Of a DNA stretch of 64,000 nucleotides, positions 32,884 to 41,196 are shown piece by piece. Position 1 is the first letter of the stretch; every line of letters begins with the position of its first letter. The notes below the pieces were generated by a model. It searched no databases. It saw only the letters and a program-made list of their open reading frames with translations, and had not been told where the DNA came from. Source of the DNA: Anaerolineae bacterium (lineage in GTDB: Bacteria; Chloroflexota; Anaerolineae; Aggregatilineales; Phototrophicaceae); contig JADLAY010000006.1 in NCBI GenBank assembly GCA_020849765.1, forward strand, positions 62,001-126,000, given 5' to 3'. A program made the position numbers and the translations under genes.

Positions 32884-32926
32884 ACGCCCGCCGGATGGTC
32901 AGCTCGTGGTGGGCTGGGCAACAACA

Positions 32927-32977
32927 GTTCTTAAAAGTCCCTCTCCTACGGGAGAGGGATTTAGGGTGAGGGCACAA
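32927..32977. repeat. MITE-class repeat, inverted half copy
   Basis: AAAGTCCCTCTCCTACGGGA, GAGGGATTTAGGGTGAGGGC: the left half of the element in reverse orientation, lying just after the hydrolase gene and before the end of the MFS gene. Confidence 0.6.
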
Positions 32978-32985
32978 GCAACCCC

Positions 32986-34161
32986 TCACTTCACCGTGAT
33001 GTAGCGCCAGACCACGAAGATGGCGACGAGGTTCAGCCCGGCGGCGACCAGGCAGTTCGCCAGCAGTCCGGAGGCAAACAGCACCGGAGCCACCGGGGTC
33101 AGCAGCGCTCGTCCCAGCGTCACGGCAGTCATCAGCATGGTCAGATACATCGCACGGGAATCCGGGCTGAGTTCGGTGGCCAGGGGAATGGTGGCGACGA
33201 CACTCAGTTCAAAGGTCAGGTAGAAGAAAAACAGCCCGCCGAGCGCCAGATTCACGTCGACGCCGGTCATGGGCAGGATGATGCAGGCGAGGATGTTCGC
33301 GCTCACGCCGACCAGCACCAGGCGGCGCTTGCCGAACTTGTCGGCGAAGAACGTGACGATCCCCTCGCCGGTCAGTTCAGACAGCCCGATGACCGCCGCA
33401 GCGACAGCCAGCGTTGCCAGTTGAATGCCGAACGAGGCTTCAATCCAGGTGCCGAAGACGACGCTGACCAGTTGATTGGCCGCGCTGATGCTGAAGCCCA
33501 GGCACAACCCGGCCAGCGCCATCGGGCTGCTGGCGGCGGCGCGCAAGGCTGGCAAGAACGCCACCTGACGCACCACCGGGGCATCTGGCTCGACTCGCAG
33601 CGTGACCATCACGAAGCTGACCGCGGCGAGAATCGCCAGCGCCAGGAACGGCGCCTGCCAGTTGTATTGCGCAATCAGCCAGGTCATCGCCGGAACCCCG
33701 AACAAGAACGCGCCTGACCAAGCAAGCTCGACAAAGCCCAGATACAAGCCGCGGCGCTGATACGGCACCTTGTCGCCGATGTAGGCCTGGATGGCCGGGC
33801 CGAGCGCTATTCTGCCAAGCGTGCCGACCAGGAGGGCAATCGCCAACCCGGTAAAATCCGGCAAGATGAAGACGCTGACCATGCCGGCCATATAGAGCAG
33901 CAGGCCCAGCAGGATGGTGAATTTGCGTCCGCGCTGTTCGGCAATTCTGCCGATGAACGGCGCAACCAGGCCCATGAGCTGCATCAACGTCAGGATGCTG
34001 ACGATAGCGCTGATTTCGACCTGAACCCCGCGCGCGAAGACCGGCAGCAGCGGGTAGATCATGCGCGATCCCGTGTCGATGATCGTACGCGTCCCGGTCA
34101 GCAGGGCGACCACCGGCAGCATGGGCCGAACCTTCCGCTTTTCGAGCCAAGACGACATCAT
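32986..34161 (-). CDS. Major facilitator superfamily transporter
   Basis: 391 residues with about 12 membrane helices. GLVAPFIGRIAEQRGRKFTI (about 63-82) is motif A; GRIALGPAIQAYIGDKVPYQ RRG is the helix 4-5 motif typical of drug/proton antiporters. The N-terminus is short and basic (WLEKRKVRPM). The second half shows weak repetition of motif A (TFFADKFGKRRLVL). The ATG at 34161 has AGGAC upstream; ATG 34158 is equally possible. No regulator is attached. Confidence 0.88.
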   Translation of the reverse strand: MMSSWLEKRKVRPMLPVVALLTGTRTIIDTGSRMIYPLLPVFARGVQVEISAIVSILTLMQLMGLVAPFIGRIAEQRGRKFTILLGLLLYMAGMVSVFILPDFTGLAIALLVGTLGRIALGPAIQAYIGDKVPYQRRGLYLGFVELAWSGAFLFGVPAMTWLIAQYNWQAPFLALAILAAVSFVMVTLRVEPDAPVVRQVAFLPALRAAASSPMALAGLCLGFSISAANQLVSVVFGTWIEASFGIQLATLAVAAAVIGLSELTGEGIVTFFADKFGKRRLVLVGVSANILACIILPMTGVDVNLALGGLFFFYLTFELSVVATIPLATELSPDSRAMYLTMLMTAVTLGRALLTPVAPVLFASGLLANCLVAAGLNLVAIFVVWRYITVK

Positions 34162-34257
34162 GAGCGCTGTCCTGTTTCCCTGGAAATGGGGTGGATGCCT
34201 AGTATCCCACAGGGGCAGGTGGTTTGCCTAGTGTCTTTTATGGCCCTTTATGACACG

Positions 34258-34323
34258 TCTTGCCCCTCGCGCTTCAAGACGCCATTGAGTTGGCGCTCCG
34301 CCAGGAAAGAGGGTGAGGGGCAA
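34258..34323. repeat. 66-bp interrupted palindrome
   Basis: CTTGCCCCTC at the left and GAGGGGCAAG at the right are perfectly inverted; inside, TTGGCGC-TCC-GCCA makes a second hairpin. It lies 17 bp after the stop codon of the FAD oxidase gene and is a plausible terminator. Confidence 0.5.
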
Positions 34324-34339
34324 GAATACCCGACAGCCT

Positions 34340-35734
34340 CTAGTTCGGTGGCGCCACCAGGCGATAGGTGAAGCGGAACATGTTGGCCGGGTCGTATTTC
34401 GCCTTGAGTTCGAGCAAACGCGCGTAGCTCTCCGGCAGATAGGCGTCCTGCGCGCGCTGCGCCGCCTCGTCCGCGCGGATGAAGTTCAGGTAGACACCGC
34501 CCGGCAGGTATGGACTCAACGCCTCTTTGAAGCGGCGGATGTAGGCCTCAAGGTTGGCGCGGCTTTCCTGCGAGGGCACGGCGCCGACCAGGATCAGGTA
34601 GAACTGCGCGTCTCGATGGCCGATGGCGTTGGCGTCGGGGGCGACACGGGCAATCGCACCGCCCGCGTGCCGGATCTCGTTGATCGTCAATGGTGAAGCG
34701 CTGTCGGTGGCAAAACGCGTGATGATGTCGATCGCGTCGTCGCTCAGATCGTCGAGCAGTTCGCTGCTGTAGTGCAGCGGTCGCGGCTCGACCGGGTCGT
34801 TGCTGACGGTGGCGATGTTCGCGAACGGCATCTCGGCGAAGGTGTTGACCATCGGCGTTTGCCAATCGAGCCACTGCCGGATCAAATCCGCGCCCTGGGC
34901 CGCATCGCCCACTTGAACGGCGCGCAGGGCGAACACGGTCTTGCCGCGCAGGGGTTCCGGCACTTCCGGCAGCGGCGGCACCCTGACGATCGAGATCGAC
35001 GACGTCAGCTCGTCGGGCACGGACTGCACCCAATCGCGGTAGAAGTGCAGTGCGTCGGCGATGCGTTCCGCCGGATAGATCAGGTTGCCGCCGTAGATGG
35101 TCGCCACCGGATACAGGTTGAATTCGAGCGCGGTGACGACGCCGAAATTGCCGCCGCCGCCTCGCACGCCCCAGAAGAGATCGCTGTGCTCCGTCGAGCT
35201 GGCATGACGCAGGACGCCGTCCGCCGTCACCAGTTCGACCCGGCGCACGCTGTCCGCCGCCAGCCCGTAGCGGCGTGCCAGCCAGCCAATGCCGCCGCCG
35301 AGCGAATAACCGACCACGCCGACGTGCGGCGACGAGCCGAGCAGTGGCGCCAGGCCGAGCGGTGTCGTCACGTCGAGCACCTGCTGCCAGATGACGCCCG
35401 CGCCGACCCGTGCCGTGCGCGCCTCGGCATCCACCTCGACCGACGCTATCTCCGTCGTGACGATGAGCAGGCTGTCGTCCCCGGCGTAGTGGATGCCGTG
35501 GCCGGTCGATTGGACGGCGACACCAAGACCGTACTCGCGGGCGAAGTTGACTCCCGCCACGACATCCTCGGCATCTGCCGCGATGAGGATGAGCGCCGGG
35601 TATTGATTGACTGCCAGATTCCAGCCGCGCCGTCTTTGCTCGTAATCGGGGTCGCCCGGCGTGAGGACGCGGCCCGTGACTCCCTGCCGCAGCGTTTGAA
35701 CGTCAATCGACGCGAAGTGTTGATTGATCGCCAT
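34340..35734 (-). CDS. FAD-linked oxidoreductase, berberine-bridge-enzyme (BBE) type
   Basis: 464 residues. The PCMH-type FAD domain covers about 30-210 (QYPALILIAADAEDVVAGVN, VQSTGHGIHYAGDDSLLIVT, YSLGGGIGWLARRYGLAADS, GVRGGGGNFGVVTALEFNLY), and the C-terminal BBE motif is LPESYARLLELKAKYDPANM. The histidine in TGHGIH is where this family attaches FAD covalently. Such enzymes oxidise sugars, alkaloids or polyketides. GGAG lies 9 bp before ATG 35734. It is divergent from a TetR gene (35872), which probably controls it. Confidence 0.9.
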   Translation of the reverse strand: MAINQHFASIDVQTLRQGVTGRVLTPGDPDYEQRRRGWNLAVNQYPALILIAADAEDVVAGVNFAREYGLGVAVQSTGHGIHYAGDDSLLIVTTEIASVEVDAEARTARVGAGVIWQQVLDVTTPLGLAPLLGSSPHVGVVGYSLGGGIGWLARRYGLAADSVRRVELVTADGVLRHASSTEHSDLFWGVRGGGGNFGVVTALEFNLYPVATIYGGNLIYPAERIADALHFYRDWVQSVPDELTSSISIVRVPPLPEVPEPLRGKTVFALRAVQVGDAAQGADLIRQWLDWQTPMVNTFAEMPFANIATVSNDPVEPRPLHYSSELLDDLSDDAIDIITRFATDSASPLTINEIRHAGGAIARVAPDANAIGHRDAQFYLILVGAVPSQESRANLEAYIRRFKEALSPYLPGGVYLNFIRADEAAQRAQDAYLPESYARLLELKAKYDPANMFRFTYRLVAPPN

Positions 35735-35839
35735 CGCGTGTGCTCCATTCTGTCCAATTCGTTTACAATATGCATCACAGTGTTGCGTAACAAACATACT
35801 GTTGGATAGAATCAGGTGCAATCATCAAAGGATGGCAGA

Positions 35840-35857
35840 GTGCTGCATATGCAACAC
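35840..35857. promoter_or_regulatory. Palindrome in the TetR/BBE divergent promoter region
   Basis: GTGCTGCATATGCAACAC is an 18-bp palindrome with a single mismatched pair, centred on TGCATATGCA, 14 bp before the TetR start. A second candidate, TGTTGCGTAACA, is at 35781-35792. Both lie between the divergent genes and could serve both. Confidence 0.5.
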
Positions 35858-35871
35858 AGGAGGGGATCCTG

Positions 35872-36525
35872 GTGGAAAAAACGGCGCAAAACGAAGACCT
35901 GCGCGTCAGGCGCACGCGCAAGCTGCTCCAGGAGGCGCTGATCGAACTCACGGTCGAGAAAGGCTTTGCGGCCATCACCGTGCGCGACATCACTGAGCGG
36001 GCGATGGTCAACCGCTCGACCTTCTATCGGCATTACCTGGATAAATATGACCTGCTCGATCAATACATGGACGAGGTCTACACGCTGATCGCCGATGCAC
36101 CGATCCAGCCGGGGCGCGCGGCGCGCGGCGAGCCGGAAGTCCCGGCCGGGCTGCTCAGTCTGCTCCGGCACATCCAGCAGTACAGCGATTTCTATCGCGT
36201 CATGCTCGGCGGCGAGGGCGATGCGCGATTCATCGAGCGCTACCGCCAGAATGCCGAGCGGCGCTATCGCTATTTGCTCAATTTACTCTACGGGCCGTCG
36301 GCGGGGGATAATCCCGACCTGCCGCCGCTCGATCTCCGCTTGAGCTACGCCTCGGCGGCGAGCACAGGCGCCATCCTGTGGTGGCTAGAGCATGGGCAGG
36401 CATGGTCGCCCGAACGGCTGGCGATCTGGATCGGCCAATTGGTCAGCGCCAGTGTGGGGTTACCGTTAAGGATCGGCGCGGAGGTTGATCCCCAACCCTC
36501 ACGCGCAGCCGCATTCAATCGATAG
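35872..36525 (+). CDS. TetR/AcrR family transcriptional regulator
   Basis: 217 residues. The HTH is clear (RTRKLLQEALIELTVEKGFA, AITVRDITERAMVNRSTFYR, HYLDKYDLLDQYMDEV; 15-65). The C-terminal part has the pattern of the TetR group with a helix FYRVMLGGEGDARFIERYR. GTG start at 35872 with AGGAGGGG 6 bp upstream. Its stop is 10 bp from the stop of the convergent LLM gene. It probably regulates the divergent BBE-type oxidase. Confidence 0.92.
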   Translation: MEKTAQNEDLRVRRTRKLLQEALIELTVEKGFAAITVRDITERAMVNRSTFYRHYLDKYDLLDQYMDEVYTLIADAPIQPGRAARGEPEVPAGLLSLLRHIQQYSDFYRVMLGGEGDARFIERYRQNAERRYRYLLNLLYGPSAGDNPDLPPLDLRLSYASAASTGAILWWLEHGQAWSPERLAIWIGQLVSASVGLPLRIGAEVDPQPSRAAAFNR

Positions 36526-36535
36526 CCGTTCGCCC

Positions 36536-37444
36536 TCACGCAAAGGCCGGGAAGACCTCGTTCGCCAGCATCGGGATCGTATCTTGCGCGTGTTGGCCCT
36601 GAACCTGGATCATGAAGTAATCGACGCCGAGTTCGATCAAGGCGTGGATCTGCGCGATGACCGCAGCAGGATCGCCACAGAGCGAGTTGCGACGCGTCCA
36701 CTTGCCATCGCTGAAGGCCTCGGCCTCGGCTTCGGTCTTGGCGACGGCAATCCGCCCGAACCACGTCTTGCGGATTTCGCTGTAATCGCGCTGGATCGTG
36801 TTGCAGTGCGCACGCAGCACGGCCAGCCGGTCGGCGTAGACCTCGACCGGTGAATCGGGCAGGCTCCACCAATCGGCGTAGCGCGCCGCCAGCATCATCG
36901 TCTTGTTGCCACCGCCGCCGACCATGATCGGCGGCGCAGGATCTGGCTGCGGCGCACAGTAGGCATTCTCGACGTGGTAGTGCTTGCCGTGATACGTGAC
37001 CGGGCCGTCCTCGTTCCACAGCCGGGTCATGATTTCCAGCGTATCTTCAAGCTGCTCGATGCGGACGCCTGCGCTTGGGAACTCGTAACCGTAGGCGAGG
37101 TACTCGTCCTCTTTCCAGCCCGCGCCGATGCCCATGACGAAGCGCCCGCCGCTCAAGTGCTGAAGCGTCGCGCCCATCTTGGCCGTCAGCGCCGGGTTGC
37201 GGTAGCTCTGGCCGAGCACGATTGGCCCGACCTGATATTCGTGATAGCGTGCGGCGAGGGTGGTCACCATCGTCCAACACTCGTGCACCGGGTCCGCGTT
37301 GCGCATGAAATGATCCGTCACCCACAGGCCGCGGATGTGCGGCGCGAGATGCAGCAGCAGAATATCCAGGTCGGCCATGTAGCTGCTGATGCTGGGATCT
37401 TTTTCGGGGACTCTGGGGAGAACGATGCCAAACTCAACCGCCAT
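36536..37444 (-). CDS. Luciferase-like (LLM) F420- or FMN-dependent oxidoreductase
   Basis: 302 residues with the bacterial luciferase TIM barrel: VEFGIVLPRVPEKD, LWVTDHFMRNADPVHECWTM, EYQVGPIVLGQSYRNPALTA, LQHLSGGRFVMGIGAGWKED, PPIMVGGGGNKTMMLAARYA, VDYFMIQVQGQ. The form GRFVMGIGAGW is typical for the F420-dependent subgroup (TIGR03560-like), so F420 is the more likely cofactor, but FMN cannot be excluded. AGGAG lies 6 bp before the ATG at 37444. Confidence 0.9.
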   Translation of the reverse strand: MAVEFGIVLPRVPEKDPSISSYMADLDILLLHLAPHIRGLWVTDHFMRNADPVHECWTMVTTLAARYHEYQVGPIVLGQSYRNPALTAKMGATLQHLSGGRFVMGIGAGWKEDEYLAYGYEFPSAGVRIEQLEDTLEIMTRLWNEDGPVTYHGKHYHVENAYCAPQPDPAPPIMVGGGGNKTMMLAARYADWWSLPDSPVEVYADRLAVLRAHCNTIQRDYSEIRKTWFGRIAVAKTEAEAEAFSDGKWTRRNSLCGDPAAVIAQIHALIELGVDYFMIQVQGQHAQDTIPMLANEVFPAFA

Positions 37445-37457
37445 GGCGGACTCCTGG

Positions 37458-37502
37458 AAACGCAAATTAGCAAGAAAGCAGATTAGCAAATAGGCAAATC
37501 AG
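37458..37502. repeat. Octamer tandem array, GCAGATTA family
   Basis: GCAAATTA, GCAAGAAA, GCAGATTA, GCAAATAG, GCAAATCA, GCACGCGA in 8-bp register. The gap 37445-37840 holds this array and a decayed HepT-like fragment; nothing else is apparent. Confidence 0.7.
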
Positions 37503-37590
37503 CACGCGAGTGCTCATAGTCGGGCGCTAAGGATAACGTGTCGGGCGGCGGTTGGCGAGCGAAAAAGACCTCCTGATGTCGGTCTCCTGA

Positions 37591-37740
37591 TTAAGAATCC
37601 ACATCACCTGCTGCTTCGGCGGCGAGATTCACGTCGAAATCAGCCTGGATGAGTCGATTGCGCATGCCCGTAATCCTTGTAACCAGGACACTATCGTCGT
37701 GATGAGTTGCAGCAGGATGAGCACGACACCGGGATCGTCG
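37591..37740 (-). pseudogene. Decayed HepT-like (DUF86) toxin gene fragment
   Basis: Minus-strand reading gives TGMRNRLIQADFDVNLAAEA followed by a stop. This matches the end of HepT ribonuclease toxins, where the catalytic R-x4-H-x-Y lies in a GMRNRLIHxYF segment, but here His is Gln and Tyr is Asp. The upstream part of a HepT protein is not found in any frame. The partner MntA nucleotidyltransferase is absent. I read it as a remnant of a lost toxin system. Confidence 0.4.
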
Positions 37741-37840
37741 TCCAAAGAGCACCAGCATGCAGTAGAAAGCTCGAACATGGGTCTGACGTAAGCACAATCG
37801 CCTCAGTTCCCGAATCATGCGGCGCATTTCGCCTGGCCGA

Positions 37841-39760
37841 TCATGGGGACTCAGCGGGCAGTACTTCAACGACCGATGCGCAGTAGGCCAGCGCCTGTGC
37901 GCGACCCTCCGGCGGCTCGTAGCCGGGACGCAGCCAGACCTGAACCGGAAACCGATCGCCGAGGAACCGAATGACTTCATCGTAACGATATTGCTCGATG
38001 TAAGCGGCGATCCGAGGCGACAGTTCCGGGGAGCCGGGCGTGTCGGTGTAAAACACCACGTCCGGCCGCGCGCGATCCCATGGCTCCAATGGCGACGTCA
38101 ACACCTTGTACTTCCTCAATTCGTATTCGCCAATCGTCGACACGAAGCTGGAATAATCGAGGAAAGCCCAGTAGGCGGTGGTATCCCCGGCGACGACTGC
38201 GCGCGGATCAGACAGGCGGCGCAGGCACAACTCGCCGCCATCGAACGTCTCGCCGGGATAGGGATCGCTCAGCGAGGCATTTTGCAGCGAGGTGGCGACG
38301 AATGGCATTGTGAGCGCCGTCAGCATGACGCCGGCGGCCAGTTGGTGTAATGCGTCCGGGGTGGGCAGCGTATCCAGCCCGAAACGGACGAGGGCCGCGA
38401 TCGCGAGGACAACGTAGGGCAGGAAGATGATGTAGTAGACCTGCTGATAGGGTACGAGCAACAGATAGGCGAGCAGCGTGAGTGCGAATAAACTCAAGAT
38501 CGTGCGGTCGCTGCCCCTGTTGCGTCGCCAGATGAGGGCGATTGCCAGTGCGAAGGCGATCAATTCGAGCGGCGCGGCCATCCAGTAGTCGACCAGGACG
38601 CTCCACCATCGCTCGGCCATGTTGATCAACGTCATGAATTCGCGCCCCGAACGCAGATTCTCGAAGTAGTAGCCCGGCTCCGGCAGAATCAGGACGTGCG
38701 CAATCAGGTAGACGATGCCGCCGACCAGGCCGCCCACGACGAACGGGATCAGGCTCACACGCAAGAACGGCTCGCCCCGGCGCAAGCTGCGGGCGGCATC
38801 CCAAATGAAGGCGATCCCCAGGCCAACAATGTAGGCAATGCCTGAAGCGTGGATTTCGAGCGTCAACACGCAAAGGATGGCGCAAACGAACGCCCAACGC
38901 GGATGGCGACGGCGTGTGTAAGCCAGGATGATCAGGGTGGCGGGGATTGTGAGTGCGAGTTCGGGACGCAGCAGGCGGCTGCTCAGCATCAGCATGCTCG
39001 ACGCGGCGACGACTGCAGCAATGGCGCCTGTCGTCCGGTCGTAGAGACGCGCGCCGACAAAGCCGATGGTCAGGGCGATGACGGCGGAGACCAACCAGAC
39101 GAGCGCACGCAGAGCGGCGAAGCTGATGCCGAACAGGTTGAGCCAGCCCGCGAGGCCGACGACCCAGTAGCCGACGCCAGGTGTCATCGGGATCGGATCG
39201 ACCATCATCATTTGAGCGTAGGCCTGTCCTGTGCGCAGCCAGGTGACGGCGTAATTCATCCAACCTTCTTCGTCGCCGCCGGGGTGAGGCGGCGGCGTGC
39301 GGTAAGCGGAGAAGAAGCCGAGGATGATCAGGCCGACGGTGACGACGATCAAGACGGAAGTGACCGCTTTCGCCGGATTCTGGCGCCCACGCCCGCGGTC
39401 GCCGCTGAGCCAGAGACCGAGCAGGAATGTATTCACGCCGACGATCAGCTTGATCTGATCCGCGTCGCCCGGCAGCAGCCACAGCGCGAGATTGGCGACG
39501 ACGATGGCGATCAGCGCTGGCAGACTGAGCCGACCGCGCATGCTTTGTCGCACAGCCTCTTGCAGCCGAGGCGCCAAGCTGAATACTGCGATGGCGGCAG
39601 CCAGCAAAACAGCAATGGTCGCTCCAATGGCGTAGAAGCGGGTATACCGGCCCAGAACGACCGGTTCGGCGCTGACATGGTTCAGGATGTAGACGAGGAG
39701 GGCAATATTGATGACGTTCCAGACAAGCAAGAGTCTTCGTTGATCAAGGATGGGCTGCAT
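37841..39760 (-). CDS. Polytopic membrane glycosyltransferase, GT39/ArnT-like
   Basis: 639 residues with about 12 hydrophobic helices and a soluble C-terminal domain (last 150 residues). The first large loop has HPGGDEEGWMNYAVTWLRTG, with the acidic pair expected for polyprenyl-phosphate-sugar transferases of the GT-C fold, followed by GVGYWVVGLAGWLNLFGISF. The C-terminal part (AYWAFLDYSSFVSTIGEYEL, VFYTDTPGSPELS) resembles extracytoplasmic domains of Chloroflexota GT39-like proteins. Donor and acceptor unknown. No cell-envelope cluster is adjacent. The ATG at 39760 lacks a clear ribosome site. Confidence 0.8.
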   Translation of the reverse strand: MQPILDQRRLLLVWNVINIALLVYILNHVSAEPVVLGRYTRFYAIGATIAVLLAAAIAVFSLAPRLQEAVRQSMRGRLSLPALIAIVVANLALWLLPGDADQIKLIVGVNTFLLGLWLSGDRGRGRQNPAKAVTSVLIVVTVGLIILGFFSAYRTPPPHPGGDEEGWMNYAVTWLRTGQAYAQMMMVDPIPMTPGVGYWVVGLAGWLNLFGISFAALRALVWLVSAVIALTIGFVGARLYDRTTGAIAAVVAASSMLMLSSRLLRPELALTIPATLIILAYTRRRHPRWAFVCAILCVLTLEIHASGIAYIVGLGIAFIWDAARSLRRGEPFLRVSLIPFVVGGLVGGIVYLIAHVLILPEPGYYFENLRSGREFMTLINMAERWWSVLVDYWMAAPLELIAFALAIALIWRRNRGSDRTILSLFALTLLAYLLLVPYQQVYYIIFLPYVVLAIAALVRFGLDTLPTPDALHQLAAGVMLTALTMPFVATSLQNASLSDPYPGETFDGGELCLRRLSDPRAVVAGDTTAYWAFLDYSSFVSTIGEYELRKYKVLTSPLEPWDRARPDVVFYTDTPGSPELSPRIAAYIEQYRYDEVIRFLGDRFPVQVWLRPGYEPPEGRAQALAYCASVVEVLPAESP

Positions 39761-39934
39761 ATATTTGTTTCGTCAGTTGTCGGCCTGGTGACCAGCCAAG
39801 GACAGGATTTTAGCCAGACGCGTGCAGGTTGTCACAAATCCTCAACGAAGATCGGGAATCAAAACACCGGGCCCTGAGCGTCACGCGCGTTTGCGGTGAA
39901 CCCAGCACCCGGTGCCTATCGATCAGCGTCGCCC

Positions 39935-40210
39935 TCAGACTTCAGCCGTGGTCGGGTCGATGATGGTGTGGATCTCGGAGACCTTGTCGGCGGGGAAGCC
40001 GCCGCGCCGGGCGTGCTCGCGGATCATGGCTTCGTTGGGGGCGATGTAGGTGCAGTAGATGCGGTCGTCGGTGACGTAGCTCTGCACCCACTGGATGCTC
40101 GGGCCCATGTCCTGCAGGACGCTGCACGACTTCTGCGAGATGCCGACCAGCTCGTCCGGCGATAGCTTGCCTGCATCCGGGATGACGCGTTCGATGATGT
40201 AGCGGGGCAT
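39935..40210 (-). CDS. DUF4242 (SCO4226-like) protein
   Basis: 91 residues: MPRYIIERVIPDAGKLSPDE, LVGISQKSCSVLQDMGP, IQWVQSYVTDDRIYCTYIAP, NEAMIREHARRGGFPADKVS. This is the ferredoxin-like DUF4242 fold; the Streptomyces member SCO4226 binds nickel, and the H-A-R-R-GG-F-P segment is shared by the family. The function is unknown. GAGGAG lies 9 bp before the ATG. Single gene. Confidence 0.9.
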   Translation of the reverse strand: MPRYIIERVIPDAGKLSPDELVGISQKSCSVLQDMGPSIQWVQSYVTDDRIYCTYIAPNEAMIREHARRGGFPADKVSEIHTIIDPTTAEV

Positions 40211-40309
40211 GTCTCATTCTCCTCGTGTGTTCAAAGTGCAACGGTCAAAGTGCGGTGTTGTGCGGAAACGACGGTTTCAAAGCTGTTGGCGGATTCATCT
40301 TTCTCGCCA

Positions 40310-40412
40310 CAAGCCCTCTCCCTAAATCCCTCTCCCTCATGGAGACGGACTTTCACGAGCCGTTCTGATTCCCCTTCTTCCCGATGGCGAAAGGAGCGGG
40401 GGATCAGGGCAC
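40310..40412. repeat. MITE-class repeat without terminal inverted repeats
   Basis: CCTAAATCCCTCTCCCTCAT, GGACTTTCACGAG, CCCCTTCTTCCC, GGAGCGGGGGATCAGGGC: same order of parts as 31893-31992, with more mismatches. Confidence 0.6.
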
Positions 40413-40445
40413 ATGGGCATTGCATGAGTTGGCCAACAGCACCTG

Positions 40446-41027
40446 TTATTGCGCGGCCATGTCGACGGATGGCGCATCCGATGGGCAGACGACGAGCGGG
40501 TTGTAATCGGCGAACATGCCCGCAGGATTGTGCGTCCACAGCCAGATATGCAGCGCCCAGATCGGCGGCGTGTCCGGGATGTTCGTCTTCAGGCTGAAGG
40601 TTTGGCCGAAGAGCGTCGGCGCCTCACGGCCGGTGTCGTTCGGGTCCCAGACAGCGGCGGGCACGATGTACTCGAAGGCGACCAGCGTCATTGCGCCATC
40701 GCCCAGCGGCTCGTAGACGAGCGCTTCCGGCTTCAGCGGGTCGAGCACGTCGTCGCCGAGCAGATCGCCATTGACGTAATGCTGGCCCATGCCCATATCC
40801 TCACCGTGCCTGAAGCATTCGAGGAACTTGCCGTAGCCGCCGTCGAGGGCGGTATCCAGGTCGTGATACTGCGTCGTGGCGATGCGCACATCGTGGATGA
40901 GCGCGACCATCTCGCCATCCGGCATGTCCGCCATCCCGTCATCCTCTTGTGCCCAGGCCAGCGTCGCGCTCATGAGCAGCAGTGCGCCGAGGCCGATCCC
41001 CAGGGCGCGGTTGCGAAAACGGTTCAT
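40446..41027 (-). CDS. Secreted hypothetical protein
   Basis: 193 residues. A Sec signal peptide (RNRALGIGLGALLLMSATLA, cut after AWA) is followed by an acidic segment and a compact domain with conserved-looking HDVRIATTQYHDLDTALDGG, CFRHGEDMGMGQHYVNGD, LKPEALVYEP, TLVAFEYIVPAAVWDPND and WALHIWLWTHNPAGMFADYN. The His/Met-rich HGEDMGMGQHYV could bind a metal such as copper (inference). I do not recognise a named family but similar secreted proteins occur in soil bacteria. Start at ATG 41027, with GGGAGGGAG upstream. Confidence 0.75.
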   Translation of the reverse strand: MNRFRNRALGIGLGALLLMSATLAWAQEDDGMADMPDGEMVALIHDVRIATTQYHDLDTALDGGYGKFLECFRHGEDMGMGQHYVNGDLLGDDVLDPLKPEALVYEPLGDGAMTLVAFEYIVPAAVWDPNDTGREAPTLFGQTFSLKTNIPDTPPIWALHIWLWTHNPAGMFADYNPLVVCPSDAPSVDMAAQ

Positions 41028-41150
41028 CAATCTCCCTCCCAATGTCTCACTCGATCGATGGCCTCAGCCTAGCGAGCTTCGGAAAGGAGTGTCACCTGTC
41101 GAAAGACGGGAATCAGGACGGGCTTGACCGCGCACGCTATCTCGAATCTT

Positions 41151-41159
41151 TGCTATCAT
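41151..41159 (+). promoter_or_regulatory. Extended -10 promoter of the LuxR-STAND gene
   Basis: TGCTATCAT (41151-41159) is an extended -10 box 38 bp before the GTG start. A TTGACC lies at 41124-41129 but 24 bp away, too far for a standard -35. Confidence 0.4.
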
Positions 41160-41196
41160 GATCCTGAGTCGGATGGCAGGGTTGGGGACGTGACTC

